Shown here: positions 8,074-16,831 of the stretch, piece by piece | How positions within the stretch are numbered: position 1 is the stretch's first letter | Layout of the letters: every line of letters begins with the position of its first letter | NCBI GenBank assembly: GCA_021737445.1 | Contig: JAIPDY010000011.1 | Coordinates: forward strand, 1-27,005 | Direction of reading: 5' to 3' | DNA: 27,005 nucleotides | Source of the DNA: Desulfotignum sp. | GTDB taxonomy: Bacteria; Desulfobacterota; Desulfobacteria; Desulfobacterales; Desulfobacteraceae | Position numbers and translations under genes: made by a program | Notes under the pieces: model-generated | What the model was told of the DNA's origin: nothing | Seen by the model: only the letters and a program-made list of their open reading frames with translations | The model's database searches: none

Positions 8074-9126
8074 ATGGAAAATTTATTGAATTATACCAGG
8101 GAGGAGCTCTCTCTGTGGCTTGAAAAAAATGGAGTCAGGCCGTTTCGGGCCGGCCAGGTGTTTAAATGGCTGTATCTGAAACTGGCAACAGATTTTGAAC
8201 AGATGACCGATCTGGGCAAAGATCTGCGGGAACTGCTGTCCGGTCATTTCTATTTTGACTGCCTGACACTGGCAGACAGACAGGTGTCAGCCGATACCAC
8301 AACAAAATATCTGTTTTGTCTGGCAGACGGGGCCTATATTGAATCGGTGCTCATACCGGAAAAAGACCATTTTACCCTGTGTGTGTCTTCCCAGGTGGGG
8401 TGTGCCATGAACTGCCGGTTCTGCCTGACAGCCACATGCGGATTTGTCAGAAATCTTTCGGCCGGAGAGATCATCGCCCAGATCCGGGCGGCGCGGTACT
8501 TTCTTGCCCAAAAAGGTATTGATCCCCTGAAGTTGTCCAATATCGTGTTCATGGGCATGGGAGAGCCCCTGGCCAACTATGATAACGTGATCCAGGCCCT
8601 CCAGGTGATCATGGACACCGATTTCGGCATGAAATTTTCCGCAAGAAAGATCACGGTTTCCACCTGCGGCCTGGTGCCCGGGATCCTGGATCTGGGTGAG
8701 GCCTCTTCGGTGAATCTGGCCATATCCCTCAATGCCACAGATGACCGCACCCGGTCCTGGCTGATGCCTGTCAACAATACCTATCCGTTGGAACAGCTTC
8801 TGGATGCCTGTCAGAATTTCGCCATGAAACCCAGAAACAAGATCACTTTTGAATATATTCTGATTAAAGGGGTGAATGATTCCCCCGGGCATGCCAGGCA
8901 CCTGGTCCGGCTGCTTGCTCCGATTCGGGCCAAGGTCAATCTTATCGCCTTTAACCCGCACCCGGGATCTGATCTAAAACAGCCGGATCCGAATGCGGTG
9001 AAAGCCTTTCTCCAGATCCTGCTGGACCGGCACATGACCGCCATTGTTAGGAAAAGCAAAGGCGCTGACATTCTGGCGGCATGTGGTCAGCTCCGGGCCC
9101 GGCACAAGGATGGCAAAGGGGATTGA
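8074..9126 (+). CDS. rlmN: Dual-specificity 23S rRNA (A2503)/tRNA (A37) C2-methyltransferase RlmN
   Basis: Radical-SAM enzyme that adds a methyl group to C2 of A2503 in 23S rRNA and of A37 in some tRNAs. The start is taken at the ATG at 8074 (350 aa), with AGGA 6 nt upstream; earlier starts at 8068 (ATG) and 8029 (GTG) lack family support. The N terminus NLLNYTREELSLWLEKNGVRPFRA is typical. The [4Fe-4S] motif CxxxCxxC is at about residues 110-117, and FMGMGEPLANYDNV, STCGLVPGI and LAISLNATDD follow. The mechanistic C-terminal cysteine is near residue 337, in ADILAACGQL. It is divergent from ffh and separated from the response regulator by 87 nt. Confidence 0.96.
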   Translation: MENLLNYTREELSLWLEKNGVRPFRAGQVFKWLYLKLATDFEQMTDLGKDLRELLSGHFYFDCLTLADRQVSADTTTKYLFCLADGAYIESVLIPEKDHFTLCVSSQVGCAMNCRFCLTATCGFVRNLSAGEIIAQIRAARYFLAQKGIDPLKLSNIVFMGMGEPLANYDNVIQALQVIMDTDFGMKFSARKITVSTCGLVPGILDLGEASSVNLAISLNATDDRTRSWLMPVNNTYPLEQLLDACQNFAMKPRNKITFEYILIKGVNDSPGHARHLVRLLAPIRAKVNLIAFNPHPGSDLKQPDPNAVKAFLQILLDRHMTAIVRKSKGADILAACGQLRARHKDGKGD

Positions 9127-9162
9127 AACCGGCTCAAACATCCTTATATTTTGATTTGTGGG

Positions 9163-9192
9163 TTGACATTTGTGTTATATCCCTGGAAAAAT
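9163..9192 (+). promoter_or_regulatory. Candidate promoter for the orphan response regulator
   Basis: A perfect TTGACA at 9163-9168 lies 18 nt before a weak AAAAAT at 9187-9192. The -35 element is good and the -10 element poor, so this may need an activator or another sigma factor. It is the only promoter-like sequence I see in the rlmN-to-regulator gap. Confidence 0.3.
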
Positions 9193-9213
9193 AGATCAAA
9201 CTTTTAAATATGA

Positions 9214-9711
9214 ATGGAAAACGTCATGACTGATATCAGTTTGGAAAACAAAACAATTCTGATTGTTGATGATGAACCTGATGTGCTGGATTCTCTGGAA
9301 GAACTGCTGGATATGTGCACGGTTGTCCGGGCACAATCGTTTGAAGAGGCAGACCGGCTGTTAAAGGAACAAAAATTTGATATTGCCATACTGGATATCA
9401 TGGGGGTGGACGGGTATCAGCTGCTGGAAACCGCCAACAAAAAAGATATTGTCACAGTGATGCTCACAGCCCATGCCCTGAGCCCTGAAAACATAAAAAA
9501 ATCCTATCTGGGCGGAGCGTGCTCCTATATTCCCAAAGAGGAGATGATCAATATCGAAACCTTTCTTCTGGATGTCCTGACAGCCAGAAAAGAGGGTAAA
9601 AATCCCTGGACCAGCTGGTATAAGCGCCTGGCCTCTTTTTGTGAGAAAAAGTTCGGCAAAGACTGGGACAAGGATGAAAAAGAGTTCTGGGAAAAAATGA
9701 TCTATTATTGA
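9214..9711 (+). CDS. Stand-alone response regulator with aromatic-rich C-terminal tail
   Basis: CheY-like receiver protein of 165 aa. Receiver residues are all present: the acidic pair D19-D20 in ILIVDDEPDV, phospho-acceptor D61 in AILDIMGVDGYQLL, T85 in VMLTAHA and K108 in SYIPKEE. The usual MPxMDG after the acceptor is replaced by IMGVDGY. After residue about 125 there is no DNA-binding domain; instead a 40-residue tail, rich in Trp, Phe and Lys, runs NPWTSWYKRL, CEKKFGKDW and EFWEKM. No sensor kinase gene lies nearby. The ATG at 9214 has no clear ribosome binding site; an ATG at 9226 (MTDISLE) is an alternative with GGAAAA upstream. Output is probably through protein contact (inference). 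Confidence 0.8.
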   Translation: MENVMTDISLENKTILIVDDEPDVLDSLEELLDMCTVVRAQSFEEADRLLKEQKFDIAILDIMGVDGYQLLETANKKDIVTVMLTAHALSPENIKKSYLGGACSYIPKEEMINIETFLLDVLTARKEGKNPWTSWYKRLASFCEKKFGKDWDKDEKEFWEKMIYY

Positions 9712-9727
9712 TCCTTGAAAAAACCGG

Positions 9728-10729
9728 TCAGATCATCAATGATGCCAGGTCGGATGCCGCAGGGGTGACCACTTTGAGCAGGGTCTGATTCTGGTTGAAG
9801 GTCACCCTGATCTCTGCTTTTTCACCTGGCTGGGTTTTAGTATAGGCGGCAATCATGGCACCGGCTTTTTCAACCTCCGGTTTGCCGAAACTGCCGGTGA
9901 GAAGGGCGGTGGGGCCCGGCAGAAAAGCGTGGTTGAGCCTGGCATCTGCTGTTGGGTCATACCAGGTCAGGATCTGCTCATTGTCTGATTCGGACCGGCC
10001 CATCACCAGTTTACAGGTATCGGTCAGGCGGAAATGCCGCCCGTATCTGAGCAGGTGAAGGAGCCGCACTTCTTTGGTTTTCTGGATATAAAGCAGGTCT
10101 TTGAGCCGGTTGGAAAACTGCGGATCCGTGAGCAGGCACCCCCCGGCCGGGGCTGGATATTCGGTGATACCCAGTTTTTTGGCCAGCGCCATCTGGGGTT
10201 TTCTGGACCGGCCGTTGATACCCAGCAGCTTTGTTCTGTCCACCAGACCCTGCGCTTCCATGGGGGTTTCCGGCAGGCACAGGGCGCTGAGGGGCCGTAA
10301 AATAAATTCCTTGAAACCGCTGTTTTTCGCCACATACTGGAGGGCGTTTTTTGTCTGGGATTTGGGCCGCTGGCCCACCACCTCTCCGCTGAACAGAAAA
10401 TCAAACCCCTGTTCGTTCATGATATGCCCTGCATTTTCAAACATCAGAGCATGGCAGTCCATGCAGGGATTCATGTTTTTGCCGAATCCTGCTTTTGGGG
10501 CCTTTATCATTTCCATGTAGGCAGCGGTGATATCCTGGGTAATCAGTGGGATGCCGCAGGTCTCTGATGCTTTTTTGGCATTGGCAGATGAGAAAAACGG
10601 GGTTTCAAAACCGACCCAGGTCACCGCAATGCCTTGATTTTTAAGCACCAGGGCAGACAGCATGCTGTCCAGTCCGCCGGAACACAGCCCCAATGCTTTG
10701 ACAGGGCTTGTACTTTTTTTTTGTGTCAT
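9728..10729 (-). CDS. PP-loop ATPase of the ThiI/MnmA type, probable tRNA thiolation enzyme
   Basis: Predicted ATP-pyrophosphatase that activates a nucleobase for sulfur transfer, resembling ThiI and MnmA. The PP-loop SGGLDSM is at residues 17-23. The protein also has a CMDC motif (C89, C92) and a distal cysteine in APAGGCLL (C198), the CxxC-plus-C arrangement known from [4Fe-4S]-dependent thiolases such as TtuA. There is no THUMP domain ahead of the PP-loop, and no rhodanese domain; a C-terminal region of about 100 residues (from about 225) is of unknown function. The start at 10729 lies 15 nt from the divergent nth start. It converges on the response regulator with 16 nt between stops. Whether it makes s4U, s2U or acts on a small molecule cannot be told from sequence. 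Confidence 0.75.
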   Translation of the reverse strand: MTQKKSTSPVKALGLCSGGLDSMLSALVLKNQGIAVTWVGFETPFFSSANAKKASETCGIPLITQDITAAYMEMIKAPKAGFGKNMNPCMDCHALMFENAGHIMNEQGFDFLFSGEVVGQRPKSQTKNALQYVAKNSGFKEFILRPLSALCLPETPMEAQGLVDRTKLLGINGRSRKPQMALAKKLGITEYPAPAGGCLLTDPQFSNRLKDLLYIQKTKEVRLLHLLRYGRHFRLTDTCKLVMGRSESDNEQILTWYDPTADARLNHAFLPGPTALLTGSFGKPEVEKAGAMIAAYTKTQPGEKAEIRVTFNQNQTLLKVVTPAASDLASLMI

Positions 10730-10744
10730 ATATAAAGTTCTTTC

Positions 10745-11374
10745 ATGAACAAGGCTGATATTACATTTTTGCTCCAGACATTAAAAGACCGGTACCCGGA
10801 TGTCAAGACCCAGCTTGTGCACAACACCCCGTTTCAGCTGCTGACCGCCACGATTCTGTCAGCCCAGTGCACAGACCGCCAGGTCAACCAGGTCACACAG
10901 CCTCTGTTTGCCAGATTTCCGAATCCTGGCACATTGGCAAAAGCCTCTGTTGCAGATATAAAAAAGCTGATCTATTCCACAGGGTTTTATAACAATAAAG
11001 CCAAAAACATCAAGGCCTGTGCCCGGGCCCTGCTGGACCGGCATAACGGCCAGGTGCCCGATGATCTGGATCTTCTGGTGAAACTGCCCGGTGTGGGGCG
11101 CAAAACCGCAAATGTGGTACGGTCTGCCGCCTTCGGCCATCAGGCTATTGTGGTGGACACCCATGTGCTGCGCATATCCTTTCGCCTGGGTCTGACAAAA
11201 AGCCGAGATCCGGTGAAGGTGGAGCTTGGTCTCATGAAGATCATTCCTGAATCTGCCTGGAGTGATCTGTCTTTGCAGCTCATCTATTTTGGAAGGGAGA
11301 TATGTGATGCCAGAAAACCGTTGTGCAAAAAGTGTCCCCTGTTTGATGTCTGCTCTTTTCCGGATAAAGGATAG
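10745..11374 (+). CDS. nth: Endonuclease III
   Basis: Bifunctional DNA glycosylase/AP lyase that removes oxidised pyrimidines in base excision repair. The 209-aa protein keeps the catalytic residues at the numbering of the Escherichia coli enzyme: K120 in the helix-hairpin-helix LPGVGRKTANVV, and D138 in VVDTHV. The [4Fe-4S] cluster motif C-x6-C-x2-C-x5-C is at C187, C194, C197 and C203. The start MNKAD is typical. It starts 15 nt from the divergent PP-loop gene, so its promoter must lie within that gene. Its stop codon sits directly before the AGGAGG site of the next gene, so nth and the efflux genes are probably co-transcribed. Confidence 0.96.
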   Translation: MNKADITFLLQTLKDRYPDVKTQLVHNTPFQLLTATILSAQCTDRQVNQVTQPLFARFPNPGTLAKASVADIKKLIYSTGFYNNKAKNIKACARALLDRHNGQVPDDLDLLVKLPGVGRKTANVVRSAAFGHQAIVVDTHVLRISFRLGLTKSRDPVKVELGLMKIIPESAWSDLSLQLIYFGREICDARKPLCKKCPLFDVCSFPDKG

Positions 11375-11383
11375 GAGGGGTTT

Positions 11384-12688
11384 ATGAGCCCCGGGTCCCG
11401 GATAAAAAAAGTGGCTGCATTTATGTTCAGGTTTCTGCGGGTGGCCCTGGTGCTTGGGGTTGCCTGGGCCTGTGCCTTCTGGCTGTATGAGAACCGGACC
11501 ACACCTGAGAAAAAACCCAGACAGGTGCCCGTGCCCATGGTACGGGTAATCTCCCTGACCCCTGAATCCAAAGTGATGACAGTGACTGCCTTTGGAACGG
11601 TGACACCCCGCAGGGAGGTGAAAATATCCCCGGAGATACCCGGCCGCATCAACCGCCTGCATCCCGGTTTTGCGGCCGGGGGGGAGTTTAAAAAAAACGA
11701 CCTGCTGGTGGGAATTGATCCTGAACCGTTCCGCCTGGATCTTCTGGCGGCACAGGTGCGGATCAGCCAGGCACAGGCAGATATCCGCAGCCTGGAACAG
11801 GAGATAAAAAACCTGGAAAAAGACAAAGAGCTGTACCAGGCAGCCCTGGCCCTGGCCAAAAAAGAGCTGGACCGGGTAAAAAACCTGAGTGCCCGGGATT
11901 TTGCATCCAAAAATTCCCTGGACAGTACTGAGCAGCAGGTTCTGTCCGCCAGAATTCAGCACCAGGCCGTCATAAGCCGCCTGGCAATGACCACCCCGCT
12001 CATGGCCCAGAAACAGGCAGCCCTGGCCATGGCGCGGGTGGATGCACAAAAAGCGGATCTGGCGCTGCAAAAAACACAGATACTGGCGGATTTTGACGGG
12101 TTTGTCCTGGTCAGGTCTGCCCGGACCGGAGAATATGTCACCCCGGGCCAGGTCCTGGCTGTCATCTATGAAAAAGGGGCCCTGGATGTGGATGTGAAAA
12201 TCCCCATGGAGGAGATGAAATGGATACGGCTGGACCCTGCCGGCGGATACCTTCCAGAGGCCCGGATGACACTGGCCAATATGGATGCCGTGGCTGATCA
12301 GGCCTGGGAGGCTGCTGTGGCAAGGGTCCATGCTGAAGTGGATGAACAAACCCGGACTCTGCCTTTGACCCTGGAGATCCAGGGACCCCTGGAAAATGAC
12401 CAGTCCCCCGGCATGGAACTGAAGCCGGGGAGTTTTGTCATGTGCCGGATCTTTGGCCGGCAGAAGGACGATCTGTTTACCGTGCCCAGGCACCTGCTCA
12501 AGCCGAAAGACCGGCTGTTTCTGGCCACGGATGGACACCTGGAGATCCGGCCGGTCCGGGTTCTGCGCAAAGTTCAGGATGTGGTATACATAGATGCCGG
12601 CCTCGATCCCGGGGATCAGATTATTACCACGCCGGTGCCCGGGGCTGTGGAGGGAATGGCCCTGGATATTCGGGCAGACGGGGAATAG
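11384..12688 (+). CDS. RND efflux periplasmic adaptor (membrane fusion protein)
   Basis: HlyD/AcrA-type adaptor (434 aa) that links an inner-membrane RND pump to an outer-membrane channel. An N-terminal membrane anchor spans about residues 14-33; there is no convincing lipobox. A first lipoyl half motif (TAFGTVTPRREVKISPEIPGRI, about 66-88) is followed by a long coiled-coil hairpin (about 120-205, with many Ala, Gln, Leu, Lys), the second lipoyl half (ILADFDGFVLVRSARTGEYV), then the beta-barrel and membrane-proximal domains. An AGGAGG site overlaps the nth stop, and the permease starts 3 nt after its own stop. No outer-membrane factor is present in the window, so a shared TolC-like protein is probably used. 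Confidence 0.9.
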   Translation: MSPGSRIKKVAAFMFRFLRVALVLGVAWACAFWLYENRTTPEKKPRQVPVPMVRVISLTPESKVMTVTAFGTVTPRREVKISPEIPGRINRLHPGFAAGGEFKKNDLLVGIDPEPFRLDLLAAQVRISQAQADIRSLEQEIKNLEKDKELYQAALALAKKELDRVKNLSARDFASKNSLDSTEQQVLSARIQHQAVISRLAMTTPLMAQKQAALAMARVDAQKADLALQKTQILADFDGFVLVRSARTGEYVTPGQVLAVIYEKGALDVDVKIPMEEMKWIRLDPAGGYLPEARMTLANMDAVADQAWEAAVARVHAEVDEQTRTLPLTLEIQGPLENDQSPGMELKPGSFVMCRIFGRQKDDLFTVPRHLLKPKDRLFLATDGHLEIRPVRVLRKVQDVVYIDAGLDPGDQIITTPVPGAVEGMALDIRADGE

Positions 12689-12691
12689 GGC

Positions 12692-15600
12692 ATGCGTTTT
12701 CTGGGAAGGTGGTCGGTGGAGCACCGGGTATCGGTGAACCTGATCATGGTGTTTGTTATTGTGGCAGGGTTGTTCACGGTGCTGCACATGAAACGTGAGA
12801 TGTTTCCCCAGTTCTCCTTAGACATGATCCACATCGCAGTGCCCTATCCGGGTGCCTCGCCTGAAGAGGTGGAAGAGGGTATCTGCATCAAGATCGAAGA
12901 ACAGCTCAAGAGCCTGGAAGATATCAAGACCATGTATGCCACAGCCCTGGAAGGCCATGGGTCTGTAACCATTGAGCTGTCTGCCGGCACAGACATCACA
13001 GACAAACGCAATGAGATAGAAACCCAGATCGATTTGATCGACTCGTTTCCTGTGGACGCGGAAGATCCGGTGATAACCGAAATAAAGAACAATGAGCCGG
13101 CCATTTATGTGGCGGTTTACGGGGATGTGTCAGAACAGGTGCTGCGGGATACGGCGGAAAAGATCAGAGATGATCTGGTGGATACAGAGGCGATCTCCCT
13201 GGCATCTTTGATCGGGGCACGGGAGTTTGAGATCTCCATTGAAGTGTCTGAGACAAACTTGCGGCAATACAACCTGTCCTTTGACCAGGTGGCACGGGCC
13301 GTTAGAACCGGCAGCGTGGAATCTCCCGGTGGCCTGATCAAAACACCGGGCGGCGAATTTCTGGTGCGGGCCAGGGGCAAGCGGTATACCGGAGAAGAGT
13401 TTGCCCGGATTCCCCTGAAGGCCCAGGCAGACGGCACTGTGCTGCATGTGGGGGATGTGGCAAAGGTGGTGGATGGGTTTGAGGACACGGATCTTCTGGC
13501 CCGGTTCAATGGAAAACCTGCGGTCATGGTGGTAGTGAACCGCACCGATGACCAGGATACCATTGCCATTTCCGAAACGGTCATCTCCTATCTCAAAGAA
13601 AACCAGTCCCGCATGCCCAAAGGGATCACCCTGGGATACTGGTTTGACATGGCTGACATGGTCCAGGAGCGCATTGATCTGCTGCTCAAAAACGGGTGGC
13701 AGGGGATCGCCCTGGTGTTTATTATACTGGCCCTGTTTCTGGACCTGGGGCTGGCTTTCTGGGTGGCGGCGGGAATCCCTATCTCTTTTATGGGCACTTT
13801 TTTGCTCCTGGATTATATCGGGGCCTCCATCAATATGCTCACGTTGTTCGCATTTATCATGACCCTGGGTATTCTGGTGGATGATGCCATCATTGTAGGG
13901 GAGAACATCTACACCCATTTTCGTAAGGGCAAATCCCCGAAACAGGCGGTCTTAGACAGCATGGACCAGATCGGGGGCCCGGTGGTCATGGCTGTGACCA
14001 CCACAATTGTGGCGTTCTTGCCCTTGATGTTTATCACCGGTATCATGGGAAAGTTTATTTCTGTCATGCCCCAGGCTGTAATCTGTATTCTGACCATATC
14101 CCTGGTGGAGGCGTTTGTGATTTTGCCGGCCCACCTGGCCCATACCCTGGAACCGCCCCGGCCCCACAGACCCATGATCTACAGGATATTGTTCTTCTGG
14201 TTTGAATGGATCAAAAAAGAGATTCTTGCGCTTCACAAACAGGCCAGACAATGGGTGGAAACAACTCAGGACCGGGTGATCCATCGCCTTTACACCCCGC
14301 TGCTGTACTATTGTGTCAAAAACCGGTACTTTACTCTGGCCCTGGGCGCAGGATGCCTGATTGTCAGCATTGGTGCCATTGCCGGGGGCCATGTGCCGTT
14401 TGTGTTTTTCCCCAAGACCGATTCCAACTGGATGATCTGCGAAGTTATTTATCCTTTGGGCACCCCTTTTGATGTTACCAAAACCACCATCAAACAGATT
14501 GAAAACGGGGCCTTTGCCTTGAACGATGCATTCCGGGACCAGGTGGCAGACCGCCGAGATCTGGTGAAAAATGCATTTTCCCTGGTGGGGGTCATCCCCC
14601 GGCGGGACTGGAAGCCCGGAGTGTATGGGGGACATTGCGGCCAGGTCTGGATCGAGATACAGCCGGCAGGGTTTCGCGCCCAGACCTCCGCATCCCGGGT
14701 AACGGCCCGGTGGCGGGAACTGGTTGGGGATATCTTAGGGGTGGAGCAGATCACCTATTCCATTGTCAGCGGAGGACCCGGGGGCAATCCCATCGAGATC
14801 CAGCTGGCCGGTTCCGACCTGGACCGGCTCCAGGAGGCAGCCGATGCCCTGAAGACGGAAATAGCATCCTATCCAGGCACCTTTGATGTGACCGATAATT
14901 TCAGGCCCGGTAAAATGGAAAAGCAGATCCATATCCGCAAGGGAGCGTCATCTTTAGGGGTGACCATGGCGGATATCGCCACCCAGCTGCGCCAGGCCTA
15001 CTACGGGGATGAGGCGGTGAAGGTCCAGCGGGGCAGGCATGATATCAAGGTCATGGTCCGGTATGCCCAAAAAGAGCGGGAAACCCAGGCCAGCATCGAT
15101 GATCTGCGGATAAGGACCCCGGACGGCCGGCAGATCCCCTTGAACCAGGTGGCCCGTCTGGAAACAAGGCAGGGCTATTCAGCCATCCAGCGGGTGGACC
15201 GGCACCGGGTGATCACTGTGATTTCCGATATCGATGAAGAAACAGCCAATGCACAGAAAATCGTGGAAGATCTCAAGACCGGGTTTCTGCCGGATCTTGC
15301 CACCCGGTTTCCCGGTGTGTCCTATGACCTGGAGGGCCAGGCCCGGCGTACCGAAGAATCCATGAACAGCCTCACCAGGGGATTTTCCTTTGCCCTTATG
15401 GTGATGTTTCTTCTGCTGGCCAGCCAGTTTCGGTCCTATGTCCAGCCGGTGATCATCATGATCGCCATCCCGTTCGGTCTTATCGGTGCGGTTGCCGGCC
15501 ATTTCATCATGGGTCTGGATATCACTATCATCAGCATATTCGGCATCGTGGCACTGTCCGGCATTGTGATCAATGATTCTTTGATCCTCATCGATTTTGC

Positions 15601-15904
15601 CAATGCCGGGGTTCGCCAGGGCAAAAAAATGGTGGAGGCGGTGGTTACAGCAGGGAAAAACCGGTTCAGGCCGGTGCTGCTCACCTCCATTACCACTGTG
15701 GCCGGCCTGTTTCCATTGCTCCTGGAAACCAGTTTTCAGGCCCAGTTTCTCATTCCCATGGCAGTGAGCATCAGCTTCGGCCTGCCCGCCGCCACCTGCC
15801 TGACCCTGTTGTTTGTGCCGGCATTGTACGTTATTATCCAGGATCTGGTGGGGGTGTTTACCCCGGGCAAAGAGCACCGGATTCTGTCGGAAAAAGAAAA
15901 ATAG
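12692..15904 (+). CDS. RND-family efflux permease (AcrB-type)
   Basis: Proton-driven inner-membrane efflux pump of 1070 aa, the normal length for the AcrB/MexB-like family. The N terminus runs VSVNLIMVFVIVAGLFT (first membrane segment), followed by periplasmic porter loops beginning IAVPYPGASPEEVEEGI. The transmembrane-4 proton-relay pair is D397-D398 in ILVDDAIIVGEN. Family repeats are seen in the second half, including GIVALSGIVINDSLILIDFAN and PVLLTSITTVAGLFPLL. The substrate is unknown: heavy-metal-type (CzcA) signatures are not obvious, and the general form fits a multidrug or lipid-like exporter. It is translationally adjacent to the adaptor gene. Confidence 0.93.
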   Translation: MRFLGRWSVEHRVSVNLIMVFVIVAGLFTVLHMKREMFPQFSLDMIHIAVPYPGASPEEVEEGICIKIEEQLKSLEDIKTMYATALEGHGSVTIELSAGTDITDKRNEIETQIDLIDSFPVDAEDPVITEIKNNEPAIYVAVYGDVSEQVLRDTAEKIRDDLVDTEAISLASLIGAREFEISIEVSETNLRQYNLSFDQVARAVRTGSVESPGGLIKTPGGEFLVRARGKRYTGEEFARIPLKAQADGTVLHVGDVAKVVDGFEDTDLLARFNGKPAVMVVVNRTDDQDTIAISETVISYLKENQSRMPKGITLGYWFDMADMVQERIDLLLKNGWQGIALVFIILALFLDLGLAFWVAAGIPISFMGTFLLLDYIGASINMLTLFAFIMTLGILVDDAIIVGENIYTHFRKGKSPKQAVLDSMDQIGGPVVMAVTTTIVAFLPLMFITGIMGKFISVMPQAVICILTISLVEAFVILPAHLAHTLEPPRPHRPMIYRILFFWFEWIKKEILALHKQARQWVETTQDRVIHRLYTPLLYYCVKNRYFTLALGAGCLIVSIGAIAGGHVPFVFFPKTDSNWMICEVIYPLGTPFDVTKTTIKQIENGAFALNDAFRDQVADRRDLVKNAFSLVGVIPRRDWKPGVYGGHCGQVWIEIQPAGFRAQTSASRVTARWRELVGDILGVEQITYSIVSGGPGGNPIEIQLAGSDLDRLQEAADALKTEIASYPGTFDVTDNFRPGKMEKQIHIRKGASSLGVTMADIATQLRQAYYGDEAVKVQRGRHDIKVMVRYAQKERETQASIDDLRIRTPDGRQIPLNQVARLETRQGYSAIQRVDRHRVITVISDIDEETANAQKIVEDLKTGFLPDLATRFPGVSYDLEGQARRTEESMNSLTRGFSFALMVMFLLLASQFRSYVQPVIIMIAIPFGLIGAVAGHFIMGLDITIISIFGIVALSGIVINDSLILIDFANAGVRQGKKMVEAVVTAGKNRFRPVLLTSITTVAGLFPLLLETSFQAQFLIPMAVSISFGLPAATCLTLLFVPALYVIIQDLVGVFTPGKEHRILSEKEK

Positions 15905-15961
15905 CCGCCAGCGGTCAAAGGTTGCGGACCCGGCTGTTAAAGGCTGTGAAAAGGATGTGAA

Positions 15962-16825
15962 ATGGACAATATTTTTACGCAAGATTTCTGGATCCATGAA
16001 TGGGAAAAAACCAAATCCGATGACACCTGTGCGGTGCACAAGGGGTATGCCACCCCTGAATACTGGGACAAGGCAGCTGCCACCTATAATAAAGACAAAA
16101 AAGAGCGGCAGAATAAAAAAATGCTGAAAACCCTGGACCGGTTCCAGGAAGCAGGCTTGCTCAAAAAGGGTATGACCGTGCTGGATATCGGCTGCGGCAC
16201 AGGGGATCTGGCCCTGGAACTGGCAAAGAAAGGAGCGCATGTCACGGCCCTGGATTTTTCTTCTGCCATGCTGGACCGGGTCGCCCACATCATCCCGCAG
16301 CAGTTATCGGATCAGATCGATCTGCACTGTGAAAACTGGCATGATATTGATATCAAGAAACAAAGATGGGAAAGCCGGTTCGATCTTGTGATCGGGTTTA
16401 TGGCACCGGCATTGTCCACATCCAAAGCGTTTTTTAAAATGATGGCCTGCGGAAAAAAAGGGTTTGCCATTCGGGGATGGGCTGCCAAAAAACCGGACCC
16501 GGTCATGGCAGCCCTGTGGGAAAAGATCATGGACCAGCCCCTGGAGGACCGGCCCCAGTCTATTCTGTACAAGATCAATCTGCTGTTTTCCATGGACATT
16601 TTCCCGGACATCTGGTTTGACACCATGGCATGGGACCAGACAGCCACCCTGGACCAGGAGATGCAGAACCAGCTGGCATTTTTTAAAAAGGTGAGCCCCA
16701 GGCCGGAAATCCAGCTCAGGCAGATCATCCGCACCTGTCTGGAAACCATGCACAAAGGCGGCAGTATCAGCAGACAGCAGAAAGGGCTCACCGCCACGGC
16801 GGTCTGGGTCAAAGACCGGTGGTGA
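15962..16825 (+). CDS. Class I SAM-dependent methyltransferase of unknown substrate
   Basis: 287-aa Rossmann-fold methyltransferase. Motif I is VLDIGCGTGDLAL at about residues 73-85, with an acidic residue at the end of the second strand (VTALDFS, D98) and the later FDLVIGFMAPAL motif. The N-terminal 40 residues (FWIHEWEKTK, ATPEYWDKAAATYNK) resemble uncharacterised anaerobe methyltransferases. The ATG at 15962 is preceded by AAGGA; the gene lies 57 nt after the RND permease and may be its operon partner. It converges on the arsR-type gene with 6 nt between stops. The cysteines expected for an arsenite methyltransferase are not arranged in a recognisable way, so I do not call it ArsM. Confidence 0.82.
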   Translation: MDNIFTQDFWIHEWEKTKSDDTCAVHKGYATPEYWDKAAATYNKDKKERQNKKMLKTLDRFQEAGLLKKGMTVLDIGCGTGDLALELAKKGAHVTALDFSSAMLDRVAHIIPQQLSDQIDLHCENWHDIDIKKQRWESRFDLVIGFMAPALSTSKAFFKMMACGKKGFAIRGWAAKKPDPVMAALWEKIMDQPLEDRPQSILYKINLLFSMDIFPDIWFDTMAWDQTATLDQEMQNQLAFFKKVSPRPEIQLRQIIRTCLETMHKGGSISRQQKGLTATAVWVKDRW

Positions 16826-16831
16826 AGACGG

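Noticed and set aside
10859..12787. A 642-codon open frame on the minus strand opposite nth and the adaptor gene
   Set aside because: Composition is rich in His, Gln, Gly and Pro with no recognisable domain, and it is fully opposite two genes with clear catalytic motifs and ribosome binding sites.
15179..16288. A 369-codon open frame on the minus strand
   Set aside because: It spans the ends of the RND permease and the methyltransferase gene in antisense, has low-complexity His/Gly/Gln composition and no ribosome binding site or domain.
15962..16825. Arsenite methyltransferase ArsM, given the neighbouring ArsR-family gene
   Set aside because: The conserved cysteines of ArsM are not evident, the two genes are convergent rather than in one operon, and the ArsR protein has CadC-type rather than arsenic-type ligands.
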